From a bacterium ADurb.Bin157 (lineage in GTDB: Bacteria; Muiribacteriota; Ozemobacteria; Ozemobacterales; Ozemobacteraceae), in NCBI GenBank assembly GCA_002070375.1, contig MWDD01000010.1, positions 1-64,000 on the forward strand: 64,000 nt of DNA, written 5' to 3'. The notes below the pieces were generated by a model that made no database searches, was not told the origin of the DNA, and was given only the letters and a program-made list of their open reading frames with translations. Each line of letters begins with the position of its first letter. Positions within the stretch are counted from its first letter, which is position 1. Both the position numbers and the translations under genes were made by a program. Below, piece by piece: positions 58,853 to 64,000 of the stretch.

Positions 58853-59930
58853 TTATTCGTTTAATTATAAAAAAGCCCAGAACGGCAAAGACTATGTTTT
58901 GCCCCCAGGCCGCAAGAATCGGCGGAATATGCCCTGAATTGCCGAGTGCCGAAAACAGACTCATCAAGACGTAATAAAAGAATATGACGCCTATAGACAC
59001 TCCAAAGCCGATAAAAGCGCCGCCTCTGCTGTTTGTAAGACCATAGCTCGCGCCTATTACGGCAAAAAACAGCGCAGCAAAAGGTAACGACGTTTTCATG
59101 GCAAGCCCTACGCGCATTTCTGTGGTGTCCATAAATTGCGAGCGTTCGTAAGATTCGATACGCTCTTTAAGGTCTTTGTAGCTCATTTCATTGGTTCGTT
59201 TTGTTTGTCTTGCGAAGTCTGACGGTTTTTCTTTAATCTGCGGCATTTCGAGTTGGGCTATTGCGGTGGGAGAAGCTAGTGCTTGAGGCCCGTTGTAAGA
59301 TTGTTCGACAACGTTTTCCAGAACCCAGCTTTGTCCGTTGAAATTCGCAAAAGAAGCCGAAATTCTTTTTTTTAATACGCCGCTTTGGTCATAATATTCT
59401 AAGAGTAATTGTTCCATTTTGCCTTTTTTTTCATTTACTCGTCTGGCGTAGGCAAAAGCACCGTCAGATGTTCTTAAAATGCTGTTCTCTGTGGTTTCGG
59501 GTTCGATAATGCGATTTATCTCGTTGCGCCTGATTTTTCGGGCGTTTTCGTTGGCCTGAGGAACAATTTTCTCATTAAAGAAAAAACTGACGATTGTAAC
59601 TAAAGCCGCAAATGCCAAAACAGGCACCATAATTCTGAAAAAATTAATGCCCCCGGCACGCATCGCGGTCGTTTCCGAGTCTTTGGACATTCTTCCGAAA
59701 ACAAGAAGGTTGGCCAATAAAACAGACATGGGAAAAGTGTAAATCATGTCTTGAGGAAGCCGATTGTAAAACCACCGCCAAACAACTTCATAAGAAATGT
59801 TTTCGTTAACTACATTTTGCATCGCCTGCATAATAGGGTCGATGGCAATGATGGTTACGAAAAGAAAAAAACCGAAAAAGAAAGGCGGAATCAACTGCGA
59901 AAAAATATATTTGTCTAAAATCCGGAACAT
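58845..59930 (-). CDS. lptF: LptF/LptG family permease (YjgP/YjgQ)
   Basis: 361 residues. Membrane segments at both ends (IFSQLIPPFFFGFFLFVTIIA, VVWRWFYNRLPQDMIYTFPMSVLLANLLVF, and three in the last 100 residues) with a periplasmic beta domain between (IRRNEINRIIEPETTEN, SFANFNGQSWVLENVV). It is a permease of the LptB2FG extractor that moves lipopolysaccharide or a similar lipid toward the outer membrane. Only one of the two paralogues is here. Divergent from ugd across 93 bases; the two downstream genes overlap or abut it. Confidence 0.92.
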   Translation of the reverse strand: MFRILDKYIFSQLIPPFFFGFFLFVTIIAIDPIMQAMQNVVNENISYEVVWRWFYNRLPQDMIYTFPMSVLLANLLVFGRMSKDSETTAMRAGGINFFRIMVPVLAFAALVTIVSFFFNEKIVPQANENARKIRRNEINRIIEPETTENSILRTSDGAFAYARRVNEKKGKMEQLLLEYYDQSGVLKKRISASFANFNGQSWVLENVVEQSYNGPQALASPTAIAQLEMPQIKEKPSDFARQTKRTNEMSYKDLKERIESYERSQFMDTTEMRVGLAMKTSLPFAALFFAVIGASYGLTNSRGGAFIGFGVSIGVIFFYYVLMSLFSALGNSGHIPPILAAWGQNIVFAVLGFFIIKRINE

Positions 59931-60023
59931 ACTTTTCTCTTAATCTGTTTAGATTTTTGTTAAGCGGTGTTATTATAACTCATATAATTTATCATATCTA
60001 CTGCAAGAAAGGGTAAAAAGAAA

Positions 60024-61349
60024 ATGAAAATCGCAATGATCGGAACCGGTTACGTTGGTCTTGTCACCGGAACATGCTTCGCCGATTCCGGTAATGAGGT
60101 TGTTTGCGTAGACACAGACGAAAAAAAAATTGAGAATTTGAAAAATGGCACAATACCGATTTATGAACCGGGATTAGATACGCTTGTAAAAAGAAATGTT
60201 GAAGAAGAGCGACTCACTTTTACCACCAACCTTGAAGAAGCAATAGATAAATCACTTTTACTGTTTATAGCAGTGGGAACGCCCCCGGGAGAAGACGGAT
60301 CAGCGGATTTAACATACGTTTTAAACGTTGCCCGCGATATCGGCAGAAAAATTAAAGAATATAAGATAATAGTGGATAAATCGACCGTGCCTGTAGGTAC
60401 AGGCGCAAAAGTCAAAGAGGTAATTCAAGCTGAAATAGACAAACGAAAAGAAAAAATACAGTTTGACGTGGTGAGCAACCCTGAATTTTTAAAAGAAGGC
60501 AACGCCATTGATGACTTTATGAAACCCGATCGTGTTGTTGTGGGCTGCGAAGATGTCAGAACCGGTGAATTGATGAAGGAACTTTATTCGCCTTTCGTCA
60601 GAACAGGCAAGCCAATACTTATAATGGATGTTCCCTCGGCTGAAATGACCAAATATGCCGCAAACGCAATGCTTGCAACTAAAATTTCCTTTATGAATGA
60701 CATGGCAAATCTGTGCGAAAAACTCGGAGTAGACGTGGCACAAGTCAGACAAGGAATAGGCTCTGACAGCAGAATTGGCTATCCTTTTATTTTTCCCGGC
60801 CCCGGTTACGGCGGTTCGTGTTTCCCAAAAGACGTGCAGGCGATAATTAAAATTGCCGAAAACCAAGGCTATAAACTCGAAATTATGTCGGCGGTAGAGG
60901 CGGTTAATAATAGGCAGAAACGTGTGCTTTTTGAAAAACTTAAAAAAAGATTCGGAAATGATCTTAAAAATAAAACCATTGCCGTTTGGGGATTGTCATT
61001 TAAGCCAAATACAGATGACATGAGAGAAGCCCCTTCAATCGTTTTAATAGAAAACCTGATAGCCGAAGGAGCAAAAATAAAAGCTTACGACCCCGAAGCC
61101 ACACAAGAAGCGCGCAAGATTTTTAAGGACAAGATTGTTTACGCTGACAAAACTTACGAAGCTCTCGAAGGAGCCGATGCTTTGGTGATTGTAACCGAGT
61201 GGAATGAATTCAGAAGACCGAACTTCGAAAGAATGAAAACTGCTATGAAATCTCATATAATATTCGACGGGAGAAATCTCTTTGAACCAAGTAAAATGGC
61301 AGAGCTCGGTTTTGAATACGAAGGGATCGGAAGGAAACTCTATAAATGA
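60024..61349 (+). CDS. ugd: UDP-glucose 6-dehydrogenase
   Basis: 441 residues. Oxidises UDP-glucose to UDP-glucuronate with NAD. N-terminal Rossmann motif [18 protein letters not shown], nucleophile C266 in [11 protein letters not shown], the conserved [15 protein letters not shown] stretch, and a UDP-binding C-terminal domain ending [14 protein letters not shown]. Full length. First gene of a surface-sugar operon; overlaps the next gene by four bases. UDP-GlcNAc or UDP-ManNAc dehydrogenase is less likely given the SNPEFLREG motif. Confidence 0.95.
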   Translation: MKIAMIGTGYVGLVTGTCFADSGNEVVCVDTDEKKIENLKNGTIPIYEPGLDTLVKRNVEEERLTFTTNLEEAIDKSLLLFIAVGTPPGEDGSADLTYVLNVARDIGRKIKEYKIIVDKSTVPVGTGAKVKEVIQAEIDKRKEKIQFDVVSNPEFLKEGNAIDDFMKPDRVVVGCEDVRTGELMKELYSPFVRTGKPILIMDVPSAEMTKYAANAMLATKISFMNDMANLCEKLGVDVAQVRQGIGSDSRIGYPFIFPGPGYGGSCFPKDVQAIIKIAENQGYKLEIMSAVEAVNNRQKRVLFEKLKKRFGNDLKNKTIAVWGLSFKPNTDDMREAPSIVLIENLIAEGAKIKAYDPEATQEARKIFKDKIVYADKTYEALEGADALVIVTEWNEFRRPNFERMKTAMKSHIIFDGRNLFEPSKMAELGFEYEGIGRKLYK

Positions 61350-62347
61350 AATTAATTTTGCCCGTTGCCGGTAAAGGAACTAGGCTAAGACCTCATACCT
61401 TCACTAAACCTAAGTCTCTTGTGAGAGTAGCCGGTAAAACTGTTTTGCAGCACGTGTTAGATGGTTTGAATAAAATCGATATAGACGAATTTATTATTAT
61501 TACAGACGAAAACGGTCATATAATTCAAAAATATATCGAAAGAAATTATCCTGATTTGAATGCGACCTATATCACTCAAACAGAATTGTTAGGCCCGGCA
61601 CACGCTGTTTCTTTGGCTTCGCCCAGAATCAAAGAAGGTGACGACGTTCTTGTAGTCTTTAACGATACCTTGTTTGTGACGGACTTAACCAGAATTCCCG
61701 CTTTATGCCGTGACTTCGACGGACTTATTTATTCGAAAGAAGTCGAAGACCCAAAACGTTTTGGCGTAAACGTGATGAAAGACAACATTATTGTTGATAT
61801 GATAGAAAAACCCGACGAACCGGTGAGTAATCTGGCTCAGGTGGGCATGTATTACATGAAAAACGGGAGAACATTCATGGAATACATTAACAGAACAATA
61901 AAACAAGATTTGCGCGTAAAAGGTGAATTTTACCTTCCCGAGGTTTTTAAACTTATGATAAAAGACGGTTTTAAGCTTGGCGCTCCCGAAATAGAAGAAT
62001 GGCTCGATTGCGGAAAACCCGAAACATTGCTGCAAACAAATCGTTTTTTGCTGGAAAGAGCGAAGGGAAACCACGTCTTTATTGAAGGCTGCGTCATTAT
62101 CCCACCCGTATCAATACATAAAACCGCAGAAATCAGTCATTCTGTAATAGGACCATATGTGTCGGTCGCAGAAAATTGTAAAATAACAAACTCTATTATT
62201 AAAAATTCGGTAATAAATCCTAATTCTGTTTTGAATAACACCATGCTTGAAGAGTCACTGGTCGGTGACGAAGTTATGCTGACGGGGCAATTGCAAAAAA
62301 TGAATATAGGCGATAACAGCATGATAGACCTGAGCGGAAAGAATTAA
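61346..62347 (+). CDS. Sugar-1-phosphate nucleotidyltransferase with C-terminal beta-helix
   Basis: 333 residues. [21 protein letters not shown] is the nucleotidyltransferase signature; [12 protein letters not shown] holds a metal Asp-like position and [12 protein letters not shown] matches RmlA/GalU-type enzymes. The last 90 residues form hexapeptide rungs ([23 protein letters not shown]) of a left-handed beta-helix. Overall like the long RmlA-type glucose-1-phosphate thymidylyltransferases, but the sugar and nucleotide are not certain; a UDP-glucose function that feeds ugd is possible. Confidence 0.88.
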   Translation: MKLILPVAGKGTRLRPHTFTKPKSLVRVAGKTVLQHVLDGLNKIDIDEFIIITDENGHIIQKYIERNYPDLNATYITQTELLGPAHAVSLASPRIKEGDDVLVVFNDTLFVTDLTRIPALCRDFDGLIYSKEVEDPKRFGVNVMKDNIIVDMIEKPDEPVSNLAQVGMYYMKNGRTFMEYINRTIKQDLRVKGEFYLPEVFKLMIKDGFKLGAPEIEEWLDCGKPETLLQTNRFLLERAKGNHVFIEGCVIIPPVSIHKTAEISHSVIGPYVSVAENCKITNSIIKNSVINPNSVLNNTMLEESLVGDEVMLTGQLQKMNIGDNSMIDLSGKN

Positions 62348-62365
62348 AGTCAGAGGAGAAGCTAT

Positions 62366-63349
62366 ATGCTTAACGGTAAAAAGATACTTATCACAGGTGG
62401 AACAGGTTCATTTGGCAAAGCATTCGTAAAAAGAATTTTAAAAGATTTTGCTCCCGATAAACTTATTATTTATTCTCGAGATGAATTTAAGCAGTATCAA
62501 ATGAAGCAGATGTTTGACTCACCTAAATTAAGGTATTTTATCGGTGATATAAGAGATGAAAAGCGTCTTTATCGAGCTTTGGCAGATGTCGACTACGTTG
62601 TTCACGCCGCAGCCATGAAACATGTTGGTGCCTCTGAATATAATCCCACCGAAGCCATAAAAACAAATGTTATCGGTGCGCAAAATCTTATTTCTGCCGC
62701 TCTTGAAGCACGAGTTAAAAAAATCATCGCTTTGAGCACAGACAAAGCTTGTAATCCTGTAAATCTATACGGTGCCACAAAACTTTGCTCAGATAAATTG
62801 TTTATAGCCGCAAACTCATATTCCGGCAATCGCAATACAAAATTTTCGGTTGTCAGATACGGTAACGTGTTGGGCAGTCGCGGCAGTGTTATCCCTCTGT
62901 TCATGAAATTGGCAAACACAAATGAATTGCCCATAACAGACGACAGAATGACCAGGTTCTGGATTACTCTTCCGCAGGCAGTAGATTTTGTAATCAAATC
63001 TTTCGATATGATGAGCGGCGGCGAATTGTTTATTCCCAAAATTCCGAGTATGAGAATAACCGATTTGGCAGAAGCAATTGCTCCGGGCTGCAAAAAGAAT
63101 GTCGTGGGAATAAGACCCGGCGAAAAACTGCATGAAGTAATGATATCACGCGACGATTCCAGAAATTTATATGAATACGAGAACCGGTATATTAAATTGC
63201 CCGACTTTTCGTTCTGGGGCGAGTCATTGCCGGCAAAGTGTTATGTTCCCGTTAAAGAAGGTTTTGAATATTCAAGCGATACTAACAGCATGTGGCTGAA
63301 TGTCGAAGAATTAAGAGAAATACTTAAACAAGACGGGGTAATAGAGTGA
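62366..63349 (+). CDS. pseB: UDP-N-acetylglucosamine 4,6-dehydratase (inverting), pseudaminic acid pathway
   Basis: 327 residues. KILITGGTGSFGKAFV is the NAD site; STDKACNPVNLYGATK retains Tyr, as expected for the short soluble PseB type, unlike the Met form in the 28606 gene. RYGNVLGSRGSVIPLF and RMTRFWITLPQA follow, then IRPGEKLHEVM. It converts UDP-GlcNAc to the 4-keto-6-deoxy altrosamine intermediate, step one of pseudaminic acid synthesis. AGAGGAG precedes the ATG. Four-base overlap with pseC confirms the pathway. Confidence 0.94.
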   Translation: MLNGKKILITGGTGSFGKAFVKRILKDFAPDKLIIYSRDEFKQYQMKQMFDSPKLRYFIGDIRDEKRLYRALADVDYVVHAAAMKHVGASEYNPTEAIKTNVIGAQNLISAALEARVKKIIALSTDKACNPVNLYGATKLCSDKLFIAANSYSGNRNTKFSVVRYGNVLGSRGSVIPLFMKLANTNELPITDDRMTRFWITLPQAVDFVIKSFDMMSGGELFIPKIPSMRITDLAEAIAPGCKKNVVGIRPGEKLHEVMISRDDSRNLYEYENRYIKLPDFSFWGESLPAKCYVPVKEGFEYSSDTNSMWLNVEELREILKQDGVIE

Positions 63350-64000
63350 AATTCATTCCTTACGGCCGGCAGGAAATAATCCAAGCGGATATTGACGCAG
63401 TTGTTGAAGTGCTTAAATCAGAGTTTTTAACGCAGGGGCCTGCCATCGAGAACTTTGAAAGGGCGGTTAGCGATTATGTGGGCAAACGTCACGCCGTTGC
63501 TTGTTGCAACGGAACGGCTGCGCTTCATTTAGCGGCTTTGGCGGCGGGAGTAGCGCCCGGCGATGTTTGCATCGTTCCGGCAATAACCTTTGCCGCTACT
63601 GCCAACTGCATTTCTTATTGTGGCGGAGAAGTTGCTTTTGCCGACGTAGATGATACCGTGACAGCCTGTTATGATTCTTGCCGCGCTTTATTGGAGAAAT
63701 ATCAAGCCGAAAAACGTTCCGTAAAAGTGCTTTTAACCGTTGATATGGCCGGTAATTGCTGTGATAGAGCAGCGTTTAAACGATTGAAAGACGAGTTTGG
63801 CTTTGTTTGGATATCCGATTCCTGTCACAGAATAGTGCCCGAAAAAGACAGTGGCGGCCCTGATATGACAGTTTACAGTTTTCATCCGGTTAAACACATA
63901 ACAACCGGTGAAGGCGGAATGGTTGTAACCGATTCTGACGAGATGGCCGAAAATTTGCGTTTGAACCGAACTCACGGCATAACAAAAGACCATAAGCGTT
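63346..64000 (+). CDS. pseC: UDP-4-amino-4,6-dideoxy-N-acetyl-altrosamine transaminase, 3' end cut off by the window
   Basis: The first 218 residues of a DegT/DnrJ/EryC1/StrS aminotransferase; full-length family members are about 375-390. Starts at GTG 63346 overlapping the pseB stop (GTGA). IPYGRQEIIQADIDAVVEVL and FLTQGPAIENFE match PseC; NGTAALHLAAL binds PLP phosphate, SDSCHR sits where the PLP aspartate lies, and FHPVKHITTGEGG contains the PLP lysine. It aminates the PseB product with glutamate. No disruption in the visible part. Confidence 0.92.
   Translation, partial: MKFIPYGRQEIIQADIDAVVEVLKSEFLTQGPAIENFERAVSDYVGKRHAVACCNGTAALHLAALAAGVAPGDVCIVPAITFAATANCISYCGGEVAFADVDDTVTACYDSCRALLEKYQAEKRSVKVLLTVDMAGNCCDRAAFKRLKDEFGFVWISDSCHRIVPEKDSGGPDMTVYSFHPVKHITTGEGGMVVTDSDEMAENLRLNRTHGITKDHKR

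Noticed and set aside
62602..63093. 163-codon minus-strand frame inside pseB
   Set aside because: pseB is unmistakable on the plus strand; the antisense product has no domain and no start signal.

Overview
The window looks like the chromosome of a diderm (two-membrane), strictly anaerobic, fermentative bacterium. Outer-membrane evidence: a TolC/RND/membrane-fusion efflux operon, an LptF/LptG-type permease, several lipoproteins, a FadL/PorV-like barrel and a porin with an N-terminal SLH domain. SLH proteins plus CsaB (pyruvylation of the wall polymer that SLH domains bind) are typical of diderm Terrabacteria (Negativicutes, Cyanobacteria relatives, Riflebacteria-like lineages) rather than Proteobacteria. 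Anaerobic evidence: a three-gene electron-bifurcating [FeFe] hydrogenase and B12-dependent lysine 5,6-aminomutase. I cannot name the species. Many promoters read clearly as sigma-70 type, with TTGnnn and TATAAT-like boxes 17 bases apart.

Layout. 1-5.2 kb: 3' part of class II aldolase, then a four-gene operon of unknown envelope proteins (lipoprotein, YbjN-like, secreted, tail-anchored HEAT repeat). 5.2-5.6 kb: Leu, initiator Met and elongator Met tRNAs. 5.6-12.6 kb: mnmA, a YjfB-like small protein, a Sel1-repeat protein, secreted unknowns and an FmdE-like protein. 12.6-16.5 kb: divergent diaminopropionate ammonia-lyase and kamDE. 16.5-23.2 kb: methyltransferase, ABC ATPase-permease fusion, SLH protein, HExxH protease-like protein with a helix-hairpin-helix tail. 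23.4-27.7 kb: hydrogenase operon behind a long regulatory region. 28-36.3 kb: long-form nucleotide-sugar dehydratase and RND efflux operon. 36.4-40.2 kb: SLH porin whose promoter has been hit by an IS1634-type element, leaving 71-bp direct repeats. 40.2-45.7 kb: minus-strand operon glmU(N-terminal domain only)-prs-TPR lipoprotein-small membrane protein-radical SAM. 45.8-56.6 kb: surface lipoproteins, LiaX/YvlB-like protein, barrel protein, tRNA methyltransferase and a DUF5693-CsaB fusion. 56.6-59.9 kb: lptF, a UshA-like protein that has lost its metal ligands, and a DUF2993-like protein. 60-64 kb: ugd, sugar nucleotidyltransferase, pseB and the start of pseC, running off the window.

The recurring theme is the cell envelope: SLH proteins and the enzyme that makes their anchor, lipid transport to the outer membrane, surface sugars (UDP-glucuronate, pseudaminic acid) and efflux. 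Energy metabolism is represented by the hydrogenase and amino-acid fermentation genes. The most notable observations are the IS element with long target duplications and a duplicated promoter, the DUF5693-CsaB fusion, the UshA pseudoenzyme in an lptF operon, and the dpaL/kamDE pair.
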